Assembly (NCBI GenBank): GCA_900319465.1
Contig: ONOL01000005.1
Location: 27,457 to 91,456, forward strand
Length of the DNA stretch: 64,000 nucleotides
Direction of reading: 5' to 3'
From: an uncultured Eubacteriales bacterium
Lineage (GTDB): Bacteria; Bacillota; Clostridia; Oscillospirales; Oscillospiraceae
Shown here: positions 50,004 to 57,559 of the stretch, in pieces
Position numbering within the stretch: position 1 is the stretch's first letter
How the letters are laid out: every line of letters starts with the position of its first letter
The notes under the pieces: generated by a model
The model's input: only the letters and a program-made list of their open reading frames with translations
Databases searched by the model: none
What the model was told of the DNA's origin: nothing
Translations under genes and position numbers: made by a program

Positions 50004-50861
50004 TCAGCGCGCCCGCGAGTTCTTCGGGTCCATATAGTCGCGCACCGTATCGCCCAGCAGATTGAAGATCACGACCGTCAGGAAAATCGCGAAGCCGGGG
50101 CTCAGCACCAGCCAGGGATAGGTCTGCAGCATACTTCGGCCTCCGCTCATCATGTTGCCCCACTCGGCCGTGGGCGGCTGCGCGCCAAGGCCGAGGAAGC
50201 TCAGTCCAGCCAGCTCCATCATCATCGTGCCGATGTCCAGCATCGCCGTGACAAGGATCGGGCCGAGGATATTCGGCAGGATGTGCCGCAGGATCATCTG
50301 CCCGGACGTGCTTCCGGAGAGCCGCGCCGCCGCCACGAAGGAGCTGTTTTTCAGCGCCAGCGTCTGGCTTCGCGCCACGCGCGCATATTTCGGCCAGCTG
50401 ATGACCGCCAGCGCGAGCACCGCGTTGCTGACGCCGCCTCCCAGCAGCGCCGCGATCGCCAGGGCGAAGACCAGGCCCGGGAAGGCCAGGCATACGTCCG
50501 AGATGCGCATCACGACCGAGTCTAGTGCGCCGCCGTAGTAGCCGCAGAGCGTTCCCACGACCGTGCCGAAGAGAGAGATCACACCGACCAGCGCCAGCGT
50601 GGCGAAGATACTGGTCTGCGCGCCGACCAGCACGCGGGAGAACAGATCCCGTCCGTAGCGGTCGGTGCCCATCCAGTGCTCGGGTGAGGGCGGCAGCATG
50701 GATCGGCTCAGATCCTGCGCGTAGGGATCATATGGGGCAATTTGATTGGCAAAGAGCGTCACCAGCAGCAGGATCGCCACCAGGATCAGGAAGAAGATCA
50801 AGCGGGTCTTGATGCCGCTTTTTTTCACTTTTTGAACGCGAACCGTCACCGTATCCTTCAT
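50004..50861 (-). CDS. ABC transporter permease, DppC/NikC type
   Basis: The 285-residue permease has about six helices, the N-terminal LAPPSPEHWMGTD-like entry (MLPPSPEHWMGTDRYGRDLFSR), and the EAA loop (ARLSGSTSGQMILRHILPNILGP, about 190-212). ATG 50861 was chosen because GGGAGGG precedes it and it overlaps the upstream permease stop (ATGA); a frame to 51029 lacks a site. Confidence 0.92.
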   Translation of the reverse strand: MKDTVTVRVQKVKKSGIKTRLIFFLILVAILLLVTLFANQIAPYDPYAQDLSRSMLPPSPEHWMGTDRYGRDLFSRVLVGAQTSIFATLALVGVISLFGTVVGTLCGYYGGALDSVVMRISDVCLAFPGLVFALAIAALLGGGVSNAVLALAVISWPKYARVARSQTLALKNSSFVAAARLSGSTSGQMILRHILPNILGPILVTAMLDIGTMMMELAGLSFLGLGAQPPTAEWGNMMSGGRSMLQTYPWLVLSPGFAIFLTVVIFNLLGDTVRDYMDPKNSRAR

Positions 50862-51802
50862 TGCTCGATCCCTCCCAGCCGGATCCGCGGATCCAGAAAG
50901 CGATAGCTCAGGTCGGTGATGAGGTTGAAGACCACATATATGATGGCCATCCACATGACGTAAGCCTGGATGATCGGATAGTCGCGCATATTGATGGCGT
51001 CCACCGCCATCTTCCCGACGCCGTCCCACATGAAGATCGACTCGACGATGGCCGTGCCGCCCAGCAGCGAGCCGATCGAGAGCGTCAGCAGCGTGATGAT
51101 CGTCACGAGCGAGGCTTTCATGACGCTCCTGATCATCGTGGTTGAAAACTTCACGCCTCTGGCTTTTGCGCCGAGCACGTAATCCTTACTCAGCTCGTCG
51201 AGCACCGTGGCGCGGACCTGGCGCAGATATTTGGCCGACATGGCGATGGCCAGCGTCAGCGCGGGCAGCGCCACGCTCTGCAGGCTCACGCCCCGGGAGA
51301 TGACCGGGAACCAGTTCAGCCGGATGGCAAAGAGATACATCAGCAGCAGCGAGACGAAAAAGTTCGGCAGCGAGTTACCGATAAAGCTCGCCGTGCGGAT
51401 CACATAGTCGGTCGCCCTGTTCTGCTTCACAGCCGACCAGATCCCCAGCGGGATCGATATGAGCACCGTCAGAAAAATGGAAACGAGCGTCAGCAGCAGC
51501 GTAGCCGGCAGCTTGGATACGAAGGTGGAAAAGACCGGCTTATTGGAGACGTAGGAGGTGCCCATGTCGCCGCGGAGCAGATTGCCGAGCCAGGTGAAGT
51601 ACTGCACCACGAAGGGCTTGTCCAAACCCAGTTCTTCTCTGGCCGAGTCGATCATTTCCTGCGAGACCGTGCCGCTGGTGTTCTCCATCTTCTGCTCGAC
51701 CACGTCGCTGCCCGCGATACGCATCATGCCATAGGAGAGGAAGGTAATCGCGAGCAGGATCGGGATCAGCTGCAGCAGCCGTTTGACTGCATAGTGTTTC
51801 AT
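50858..51802 (-). CDS. ABC transporter permease, DppB/NikB type
   Basis: The 314-residue permease starts MKHYAVKRLLQLIPILLAI, contains GLDKPFVVQYFTWLGNLLRGDMGTSY and the EAA-like loop DYVLGAKARGVKFSTTMIRSVMKASL. It forms the heterodimeric pore with the next gene product. The start overlaps the methyltransferase stop by 4 nt. Confidence 0.92.
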   Translation of the reverse strand: MKHYAVKRLLQLIPILLAITFLSYGMMRIAGSDVVEQKMENTSGTVSQEMIDSAREELGLDKPFVVQYFTWLGNLLRGDMGTSYVSNKPVFSTFVSKLPATLLLTLVSIFLTVLISIPLGIWSAVKQNRATDYVIRTASFIGNSLPNFFVSLLLMYLFAIRLNWFPVISRGVSLQSVALPALTLAIAMSAKYLRQVRATVLDELSKDYVLGAKARGVKFSTTMIRSVMKASLVTIITLLTLSIGSLLGGTAIVESIFMWDGVGKMAVDAINMRDYPIIQAYVMWMAIIYVVFNLITDLSYRFLDPRIRLGGIEQ

Positions 51803-52542
51803 GTTGCCGCCCCCTGTGCTTTGAAGGCTGCGATGGTAAAGATCGGCGTGGGGTTGAAGAACTCGTCGATCTCGGCATAGATGCGCCGATAGACGCCCAT
51901 GTCCACCGTGACGCGCTCGAAGCCCGCTTCGATGAGCAGCTGCACGTCCCATTGCGGGCGCGGTCCGTGATAAGCGCCGACCTCCATGGTGATGGCGTCG
52001 TTTTCTGCTCTCATATAGTCAGGCACCAGCTTGTGCGCGTGGTTTTCCGGCAGCTCGTGTTCTTCCTCATTCTCCAGCGCGGCGCTGTAATCCGCGTCAA
52101 AGTTGATGAGCACACCGCCGGGCTTTAAGAGCTTGTACCACTCCCGATAGGCCTTCTCGATATGCGGCAGCGTCCAGGTCAGATTGCGGGTCACCAGCAC
52201 GTCGAAGCTCTCCGGCTCAAATTCCGGCTCCTCCGCGTCCATGAGAAGGAAGCTGGCGTCCAGCCCCAGCACCGCGGCCATGTGCTCGGCGTGCTCGATC
52301 ATGTCCGCCGTCAGGTCGATCCCGGTCGCCTCATGGCCTTCGGCAGCCAGCAGGCAGGCGAAGAAGCCCGTCCCTGTCCCTATGTCCAGAACTCGCAGAA
52401 TTTTCCCCTGCGGCAGATACCTGCGAAATTCCGCAAGCCATCGATCCCGTTTTTCGCTGTCATATTCACGCAGACGCTGCGCCTCAAAGGCCTCCGCCCG
52501 GTGGGACCAGTAATGCGTCACGCGATGCTTGATCAGTTCCAT
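51799..52542 (-). CDS. Class I SAM methyltransferase heading the ABC operon
   Basis: The 247-residue protein has motif I VLDIGTGTGFFACLL (about 50-64), ATGIDLTADM and the segment TRNLTWTLPHIEKAYREWYKLLKPGGVLINFDAD. This segment is shared almost word for word with the divergent methyltransferase at 53699-54490 (RNLTW-LP, AY-EW, LKPGG, NFDA), so the two are paralogues. ATG 52542 with GAGGGAAAG was preferred; ATG 52572 also fits. It is cotranscribed with the transporter, which suggests a methylated ligand or a ligand made by methylation. Confidence 0.88.
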   Translation of the reverse strand: MELIKHRVTHYWSHRAEAFEAQRLREYDSEKRDRWLAEFRRYLPQGKILRVLDIGTGTGFFACLLAAEGHEATGIDLTADMIEHAEHMAAVLGLDASFLLMDAEEPEFEPESFDVLVTRNLTWTLPHIEKAYREWYKLLKPGGVLINFDADYSAALENEEEHELPENHAHKLVPDYMRAENDAITMEVGAYHGPRPQWDVQLLIEAGFERVTVDMGVYRRIYAEIDEFFNPTPIFTIAAFKAQGAAT

Positions 52543-52625
52543 GTGCTTTCCCTCTCTTGGTCTTTGGTCCATGCTCCCTCAAGCACTTGACCGCCCCATC
52601 ACCGGGATCGGCAGACCATACGGAA

Positions 52626-52667
52626 ATTATATATCTCCCTTTTTCTGCGCGTAAGCCCCCCGGGGGG
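52626..52667 (-). promoter_or_regulatory. Promoter and C6-G6 operator, copy C (ABC operon)
   Basis: On the minus strand the palindrome CCCCCCGGGGGG (52667-52656) is followed by C and -35 TTACGC (52654-52649), 17-bp spacer and TATAAT (52631-52626). Confidence 0.8.
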
Positions 52668-52696
52668 ATATAAAATGCAAAAACTTTGAACTTTTT

Positions 52697-52741
52697 ATCC
52701 CCCCTGGGGGGTTGTGAAGCAGCAAAAAAACGTGTTACTCT
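52697..52741 (+). promoter_or_regulatory. Promoter and C6-T-G6 operator, copy D (M14/methyltransferase operon)
   Basis: ATCCCCCCTGGGGGG (52697-52711) runs directly into -35 TTGTGA (52712-52717), then 17-18 bp and TTACTCT. It is 31 bp from the divergent copy C. Confidence 0.75.
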
Positions 52742-52770
52742 ACGTTTAAGATATATTACGGAGGATGGAA

Positions 52771-53718
52771 ATGGCCGTAAAAACCATCGCCGGGCATGAG
52801 CTGACGCCCGGCAAAACGGTAAAAGATCATATCCATGTGGAGGGCACCGAGCTGCACGTGCCCCATGTGCTGCTCTGCGGCAGGCGGCCGGGGTCGACGG
52901 TGCTGATCTCCGCGGGCATACACAACGCAGAGTACGTCGGCATCCAGGCGGCGATCGAGCTGTCCAACGAACTGGATGTGGACGAGCTGTGCGGCAGCGT
53001 CGTCATCCTGCCGCTCATCAACCGCTCCGGCTTTGAAAACCGCACCATGTCCCGCGTCTTTGAGGACGGAAAGAATCTCAACCGCGTCTTCCCCGGCGAT
53101 CGGAAGGGCAGCGAAGCCGATCGGCTCGCCGCCATGCTCTTTGAGGTGTTCATCCAAAAGGTGGACGCTTATATCGACCTTCACAGCGGCGACGGCTACG
53201 AGACTCTGATACCCTACGCCTACTACTTGGGCGACACCCCCGCCGAGGAGACAGCAAAGCGAATGGTTGCCTGCGTCAACACGAAGTACTATGTGCGCTC
53301 GCGCTGCCGCACGGGTGGGGCCTACAATCTGGCCTCCGTCCATGGCATCCCCAGCGTGCTCATCGAGCGCGGGCAGCTTTCTCTGTTCAGCCGGGAGGAG
53401 ATCGAGGCGGACAAGGCCGACGTGCGCAACATCCTGCGTGTCTTAAGCGTGCTGCCGGGCGAGGCGATCTCCTATCCCAAGACGCAGCTTTTGGAATACA
53501 GCGACGACGCGCCCTTTACCGGCTGCTGGTATCCCGAAAAGCAGCCCGGCGATCTCTTCCGCAAGGGCGATAAGCTGGGTGAGATCCGCGACTATTTCGG
53601 GCGCAGCCTGTTCACGGAGTTTGCACCGCAGGACGGGGTGCTGCTGCATCAGTGCGCCTCGCTGAACATTCTGGAGGAAGGGCCGATGGTGACTTACGGT
53701 GTCCCAATCAACGATTGA
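52771..53718 (+). CDS. M14-type deacylase (succinylglutamate desuccinylase/aspartoacylase-like)
   Basis: The 315-residue zinc hydrolase has the metal motif GIHNAEYVG (H-x-x-E, about 50-58) and the third ligand His in YIDLHSGDG (about 134-142). NLNRVFPGD (about 108-116) is the substrate-binding N-x-N-R-x-x-P-G element of AstE/AspA and related carboxypeptidases. It would hydrolyse an N-acyl or peptide-like amide on a small molecule. ATG 52771 has GGAGG at 6 nt; an ATG 6 nt earlier touches the site. Under operator D with a methyltransferase, it may process the transporter ligand. Confidence 0.85.
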   Translation: MAVKTIAGHELTPGKTVKDHIHVEGTELHVPHVLLCGRRPGSTVLISAGIHNAEYVGIQAAIELSNELDVDELCGSVVILPLINRSGFENRTMSRVFEDGKNLNRVFPGDRKGSEADRLAAMLFEVFIQKVDAYIDLHSGDGYETLIPYAYYLGDTPAEETAKRMVACVNTKYYVRSRCRTGGAYNLASVHGIPSVLIERGQLSLFSREEIEADKADVRNILRVLSVLPGEAISYPKTQLLEYSDDAPFTGCWYPEKQPGDLFRKGDKLGEIRDYFGRSLFTEFAPQDGVLLHQCASLNILEEGPMVTYGVPIND

Positions 53719-54490
53719 AGCTGAAAACAAAAGCTACTGGACCGGCCGCGCCTCCGGCTATTCGGAGGTCAACCAGTTGGAGCTTGCTACCGAGCAACGG
53801 CAAAAGTGGAGCGCCTGTCTCAAGGATGAGATCGCAAAGCAGTTTCCGAACAGAGCACCGCAGGAGCTGCGCGTACTGGAGGTCGGCACCGGGCCTGGCT
53901 TCTTTGCTATCCTTCTCTGTGAGCTGGGCCATGACGTGACTGCGATCGATCTCACGCCCGCCATGCTCAAAGAGGCAAAAAAGAACGCCGGCACCTTGGC
54001 CGGCGAGATCCAATGGATGGAGATGAACGCAGAGGCTCTGGGCTTTGCGGACGGGAGCTTTGACGTTGTGGTCAGCCGCAATCTCACTTGGAATCTTCCG
54101 CGCCCGGAACAGGCCTACGCCGAATGGGCGCGGGTGTTGAAGCCGGGCGGTCTGCTGCTGAACTTCGACGCCAACTGGTACGCCTATCTGTTTGACGATG
54201 CTGCTCGGCAGGCTTTTGACCGGGATCGAGCCAACAGCGCCAAGCAGGGCGTATGCGATCAGAACGTCGGAGAAAACTTCGATGTCATGGAGGACATCGC
54301 AAGACGTGTCCCGCTCTCCGGCATCCGTCGCCCGGACTGGGATCTGCGGCAGCTCTCGAAGCTCGGCCTTTCCGCCGAAGCGGACGAAACCGTCTGGCAG
54401 CGTGTCTGGTCGGAGGAGGAAAAGCTCAATTTCGCCTCCACGCCACTGTTTCTGGTAAGAGCTCAACGCGCTCCCATGATTCAACGTTAG
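53699..54490 (+). CDS. Class I SAM methyltransferase, paralogue of the ABC-operon enzyme
   Basis: The 263-residue protein has motif I VLEVGTGPGFFAILL (about 59-73), TAIDLTPAM and SRNLTWNLPRPEQAYAEWARVLKPGG. The start is GTG 53699, overlapping the M14 gene by 20 nt, so the two are translated together. Strong local identity with the methyltransferase at 51799-52542 indicates duplication, and the two copies are now placed in divergent operons that share operator-type sites. Confidence 0.85.
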   Translation: MSQSTIEAENKSYWTGRASGYSEVNQLELATEQRQKWSACLKDEIAKQFPNRAPQELRVLEVGTGPGFFAILLCELGHDVTAIDLTPAMLKEAKKNAGTLAGEIQWMEMNAEALGFADGSFDVVVSRNLTWNLPRPEQAYAEWARVLKPGGLLLNFDANWYAYLFDDAARQAFDRDRANSAKQGVCDQNVGENFDVMEDIARRVPLSGIRRPDWDLRQLSKLGLSAEADETVWQRVWSEEEKLNFASTPLFLVRAQRAPMIQR

Positions 54491-54528
54491 CCCATCATAG
54501 TTTAACGATTACCCATGATTTAACGATA

Positions 54529-54595
54529 GAAAAGCACAATATGCAGGGCAGAAGGCGGAATCGACCTGCAAACGCCACTACATATTGTGCTTTTC
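54529..54595 (+). terminator. Long-loop terminator of the M14/methyltransferase operon
   Basis: The 15-bp stem GAAAAGCACAATATG/CATATTGTGCTTTTC encloses a 37-nt loop that is itself partly paired (GGCGG/CGCC). TTTTC on the right arm can act as the U-tract. Confidence 0.6.
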
Positions 54596-54654
54596 TCTAT
54601 TCAAATGAACAACCCGCATTTCAAAAAGCCCGTCGTATCAAGGCTTTTCAGGCA

Positions 54655-54703
54655 TAAAAAAAACGAAACAGCAGATTGACCGATTGTATCAATCTACTGT
54701 TTC
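54655..54703 (-). terminator. Terminator of the tRNA-Met/tRNA-Glu unit
   Basis: GAAACAG plus AGATTGA pairs with TCAATCT plus CTGTTTC (54665-54703), followed on the minus strand by a run of eight T. Confidence 0.85.
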
Positions 54704-54708
54704 ATCTT

Positions 54709-54783
54709 TGGTGACCCGTACGGGACTCGAACCCATGTTACCGCCGTGAAAGGGCGGTGTCTTAACCACTTGACCAACGGGCC
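54709..54783 (-). tRNA. tRNA-Glu (anticodon TTC)
   Basis: 75 nt. Acceptor GGCCCGT/ACGGGTC, then A-CCA encoded; anticodon stem CCGCC/GGCGG with loop CTTTCAC, anticodon TTC; T-loop TTCGAGT. Cotranscribed with the upstream tRNA-Met. Confidence 0.95.
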
Positions 54784-54823
54784 TAAAGAAAGACGCAGCA
54801 GAGCTTCAATATGCTGCGCCTTT

Positions 54824-54900
54824 TGGTAGCGGCACCTGGATTCGAACCGGGGACACTGCGGGTATGAACCGCATGCTCTAGCCAACTGAGCTATGCCGCC
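54824..54900 (-). tRNA. tRNA-Met (anticodon CAT, elongator type)
   Basis: 77 nt. Acceptor GGCGGCA/TGCCGCT, then A-CCA; anticodon stem TGCGG/CCGCA with loop TTCATAC, anticodon CAT; T-loop TTCGAAT. The anticodon stem lacks the three G-C pairs of initiator tRNA, so elongator Met is likeliest; a lysidine-type tRNA-Ile is less likely. Confidence 0.9.
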
Positions 54901-54931
54901 ATATTGGGACTCCTTTTGGAGAACATGTAGG

Positions 54932-54960
54932 ATTTTAGCAGAGAACGCACCACTTGTCAA
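54932..54960 (-). promoter_or_regulatory. Promoter of tRNA-Met/tRNA-Glu
   Basis: Minus strand TTGACA (54960-54955), 17-bp spacer, TAAAAT (54937-54932). Confidence 0.85.
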
Positions 54961-55010
54961 CAGGTAATTTCAGTTTTTTCGATTTTTCCGGGAAAAGCGG
55001 AAATTCCCTC

Positions 55011-55039
55011 TTGAAATCTCCTGCAGGATATGTTATCAT
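55011..55039 (+). promoter_or_regulatory. Promoter of tRNA-Val
   Basis: TTGAAA (55011-55016), 17-bp spacer, TATCAT (55034-55039), just before the tRNA. Confidence 0.7.
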
Positions 55040-55050
55040 AAGCAGGCTTT

Positions 55051-55127
55051 GGAGGGTTAGCTCAGCTGGTTAGAGCGTCCGCCTCACACGCGGAAGGTCG
55101 ACGGTTCGAGTCCGCCACTCTCCACCA
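55051..55127 (+). tRNA. tRNA-Val (anticodon CAC)
   Basis: 77 nt. Acceptor GGAGGGT/ACTCTCC, then A-CCA; anticodon stem TCCGC/GCGGA with loop CTCACAC, anticodon CAC at 55085-55087; T-loop TTCGAGT. It borders the mobilisation module and is a possible integration target, although no second copy of its 3' end was seen to the right. Confidence 0.95.
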
Positions 55128-55134
55128 CACTTGA

Positions 55135-55182
55135 GAAATCCGAACTGCATTCCGGTAGGAGATGGGTTCGGATTTCTTGTTT
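55135..55182 (+). terminator. Terminator of tRNA-Val
   Basis: GAAATCCGAAC (55135-55145) pairs with GTTCGGATTTC (55166-55176), then TTGTTTTC. Confidence 0.8.
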
Positions 55183-55202
55183 TCATCAAGGACATCGGGA
55201 TG

Positions 55203-55245
55203 TAAAAAAGCGAGGCGCCGCCATTTCTGGCGACGCCTCGCTTTC
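55203..55245 (-). terminator. Terminator of the mobilisation module
   Basis: AGCGAGGCG...CGCCTCGCT with inner GCC/GGC; on the minus strand it is followed by TTTTTT (about 55209-55204). Confidence 0.8.
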
Positions 55246-55431
55246 TCATGCCTGCACTTCAATTTGCCGCTGTTCCCACTCTGCCATGTCCTGCTTTCCT
55301 TCATCGCTTTCGTAATAGCTCTGGATCATTGGCAGCAGGCAGCGCGCGATCCGCTCGATGGCGAAATCGGGGATATCCATGCCCGGACTTTTGGTTTCAA
55401 CCTCTTTTTCGGCCACGCTGTTCTTCTTCAT
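55246..55431 (-). CDS. Small acidic protein of mobile-element type (61 aa)
   Basis: The 61-residue protein (start MKKNSVAEKEVETKSPG) has a helical core IPDFAIERIARCLLPMIQSYY and an acidic end. Proteins of this size with an IARxxLPxIQxYxES-like core are often found next to recombinases and mobilisation genes in Clostridia; their function is unknown. No strong ribosome site is seen directly before the ATG. It is the last gene before the module terminator. Confidence 0.55.
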   Translation of the reverse strand: MKKNSVAEKEVETKSPGMDIPDFAIERIARCLLPMIQSYYESDEGKQDMAEWEQRQIEVQA

Positions 55432-55553
55432 ATTCAGTTTTCAAGGAACACCTGGATCTGTACCTTATCCTCCTTTCCGCGGCTGAGCCGCTTTTGTATT
55501 TCCCGCATGATCGCCTGCGGGAGTGGCGGTTGGTTTAATAAGGAAGTTTAAAA

Positions 55554-55583
55554 CATCTGTACGTCCGTACACATGTACAGATG
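55554..55583. other. Hairpin downstream of the relaxase gene
   Basis: CATCTGTAC pairs with GTACAGATG around a 12-nt loop (GTCCGTACACAT). It lies between mob and the 61-aa gene; no T run. Confidence 0.5.
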
Positions 55584-55643
55584 ATTTCTCCGTCATCAAT
55601 AGTTTCGGACAGCTTCAAAAGGGAATGACAAAAATGACCGCCC

Positions 55644-56990
55644 TTACCTGTCGTCCCGCCCGGACCGTTTGCGCGTCAGCTTCCGCTGCCGTTCCAGTTC
55701 AGCTTGCTCCGCTGCTCTGACCGCATCCCGCTCTCTTTCCACCGTAATCACGGCATCGACCTTCTCAGGCCCCAGCGCCCGTTTTACTCGAGACAGATCA
55801 GAGGCATCTTCTTGAAGTAAGGCTGTTTTTTCCTGCTCTTGCTCATACTTGCTTTTGAAATGATCTCGATCCCGTTCCGCTTTGCTGAGCTGTTTTTGCA
55901 GCTTTTCCAACTCCTTCTGCAGATCGATTATCTTCCGATACAGGCCTAGGAACTTATCCTTGAGCTTATGGATCAGCGGCATGATCTTCTTTTCGCGGAA
56001 GCTTTTCGCGCTCTCCAGCGGCGCGGGCTCCGGGATCAGATCCTCGAAGTAGCTGATGTTCTCCCGTGCGAACTTCACCGCATCCTGTACGACCGGGAGC
56101 GCAGCATTCAGCTTATCCTGTGCCTTTTCGGCCTGCTTTTCGAGATTGGCCAGCTCTTCTTTCTTTTGAAGCTCCTCCGACCCGAGTTGATCCACACTTT
56201 CAACCGCTTCGATCTTGGCCTCCGTGATTGCAGCGAGACGCTGCTGCTCCTGCTGAACCTTATACTCCGTGACGGAGAGATGCTGCGCGGTGCTGCCGCG
56301 CTCGCCGCGCTCGAAGTCCTCGAACCCGGCATCCCGCATGTGCTCAAAGAAGCGATCCTGCAGGAGACTGTAGGACTTGACCAGATGCGTTTTCCCATCC
56401 TCGTCCGTGACCTTCTGCGAGGCCCACTTCTTGGAATGGCTGATCTGATGGATGACCTCCTTGACCTTGCCCACCAACTCCGGGTCCTTACATCGCTTGG
56501 AGTAGCGGACTTCCTTTTCCACCACCGGCAGGGCTACGACATGAAGATGGTAGTGATAGACCGGATAGCCCAGCTGCTCGCTGACAGCGGTGTTGAGTTC
56601 GTCAGCGTGCATGACCGCGGAGACGATGTTCTCCGGGCCGTACTCTTTCTCAGCAAAACGGAAGACTTCTTCATAAAAGCACCGGGCATAGTCATAGCCG
56701 CCGTGCTCCTCAAAATAGGCGGTTTTCACGTCGAAGATCATCTCGTCGAAGACCTTGGCGTCCTGTTTCAGACCACGCAGGGAAACGGTCCCTTCTTCCA
56801 CCAAACGATCCAGATGCTGGCTGTAGGTCGGATCCTCACAGCTTTTGAAGTGGACGTTGCGGAGAGACTGGGAGAGATCGACGTTCATGTTTTCATAGTT
56901 CTGGTTTTTGCGCTCGATATGGCGCTCCGCCTTGCCAACGCCTGCCCGGGTATACTGCACCACGCGGGCGACGGCATAGTTTTTACTCAT
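55644..56990 (-). CDS. mobV: MOBV-family relaxase (Mob/Pre)
   Basis: The 448-residue protein has a relaxase domain in the first 200 residues, with motif 1-type NYENMNVDL (about 30-38), HADE (about 128-131) and the His cluster YHYHLHVVALPVV (about 145-157) of MOBV enzymes. A long coiled-coil C-terminal half (about 225-440) follows. MOBV relaxases nick oriT and lead the strand into a conjugation channel supplied in trans. GGAGG lies 8 nt before ATG 56990; a GTG three codons upstream is less likely. An oriT-like sequence lies 58-84 bp upstream. Confidence 0.9.
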   Translation of the reverse strand: MSKNYAVARVVQYTRAGVGKAERHIERKNQNYENMNVDLSQSLRNVHFKSCEDPTYSQHLDRLVEEGTVSLRGLKQDAKVFDEMIFDVKTAYFEEHGGYDYARCFYEEVFRFAEKEYGPENIVSAVMHADELNTAVSEQLGYPVYHYHLHVVALPVVEKEVRYSKRCKDPELVGKVKEVIHQISHSKKWASQKVTDEDGKTHLVKSYSLLQDRFFEHMRDAGFEDFERGERGSTAQHLSVTEYKVQQEQQRLAAITEAKIEAVESVDQLGSEELQKKEELANLEKQAEKAQDKLNAALPVVQDAVKFARENISYFEDLIPEPAPLESAKSFREKKIMPLIHKLKDKFLGLYRKIIDLQKELEKLQKQLSKAERDRDHFKSKYEQEQEKTALLQEDASDLSRVKRALGPEKVDAVITVERERDAVRAAEQAELERQRKLTRKRSGRDDR

Positions 56991-57047
56991 TGGTTTCACC
57001 TCCTTCCTGGTTGTTTACGGGCCGGGGACGCGTTCCACAGCTTTTTC

Positions 57048-57074
57048 AAAGTGTGTAACCCACTATGACACTTT
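57048..57074 (-). other. Candidate oriT (MOBV type)
   Basis: On the minus strand ATAGTGGGTTACACACTTT closely resembles the pMV158-type nick region (TAGTGTG/TTA followed by an ACTTT stretch). Inverted repeat AAAGTGT (57048-57054) with ACACTTT (57068-57074) flanks it. It lies just upstream of mobV, the usual place. The nick would be in GTGGG/TTA. Confidence 0.6.
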
Positions 57075-57235
57075 CAGCCCGAAGAGCTGCAAAGTGTCGT
57101 GGGCTCTGCCGAAGGCACAGGGGCAAAGCGTTTTCCCCTGTACCCCTTCGCCGGATCGCCGTCAGCTTCGCCTCACCGATCCGTGCTTTCAAATTGAAAG
57201 CAAACCTTCAACCGTGTGCTATCATTTTGAAAGCA

Positions 57236-57559
57236 TCAAAAGCTGTTGGCGAAATCCAGGATGTCGGCAGAGAGCTCCTCTGTCTCCACCGTGGATTCCG
57301 GACTTTCGCCCTCCGGAGAAACAAAAAGCCGCTGGGCACGCAGCTCCCGGCAGATCTCATCTGCCAGCGCGTGTACATCCAGCGGCGTTTCGTTTGCCTC
57401 CTGCGCCATCAGCTTTCGCAGACCTTCGATCAGAAAGGCGTTCATGGAGCGCGATTGATCCTCACTCTTATCATGCAGCCATTTCCAGATCTCCCGGTCT
57501 GTTTTACGGGAGAGATCGAAGCGGAGCAGGAACGTCTTCTCGTCCTTACGTCCCCTCAT
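57236..57559 (-). CDS. ParR-like DNA-binding partner of ParM
   Basis: The 107-residue protein has an N-terminal beta strand (KTFLLRFDLSRKTDREIW) then helices (SRSMNAFLIEGLRKLM), the ribbon-helix-helix layout of plasmid segregation adaptors, and an acidic C terminus. It overlaps the parM gene by 14 nt. By analogy it would bind a centromere-like site and cap ParM filaments. The site itself was not identified. Confidence 0.75.
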   Translation of the reverse strand: MRGRKDEKTFLLRFDLSRKTDREIWKWLHDKSEDQSRSMNAFLIEGLRKLMAQEANETPLDVHALADEICRELRAQRLFVSPEGESPESTVETEELSADILDFANSF

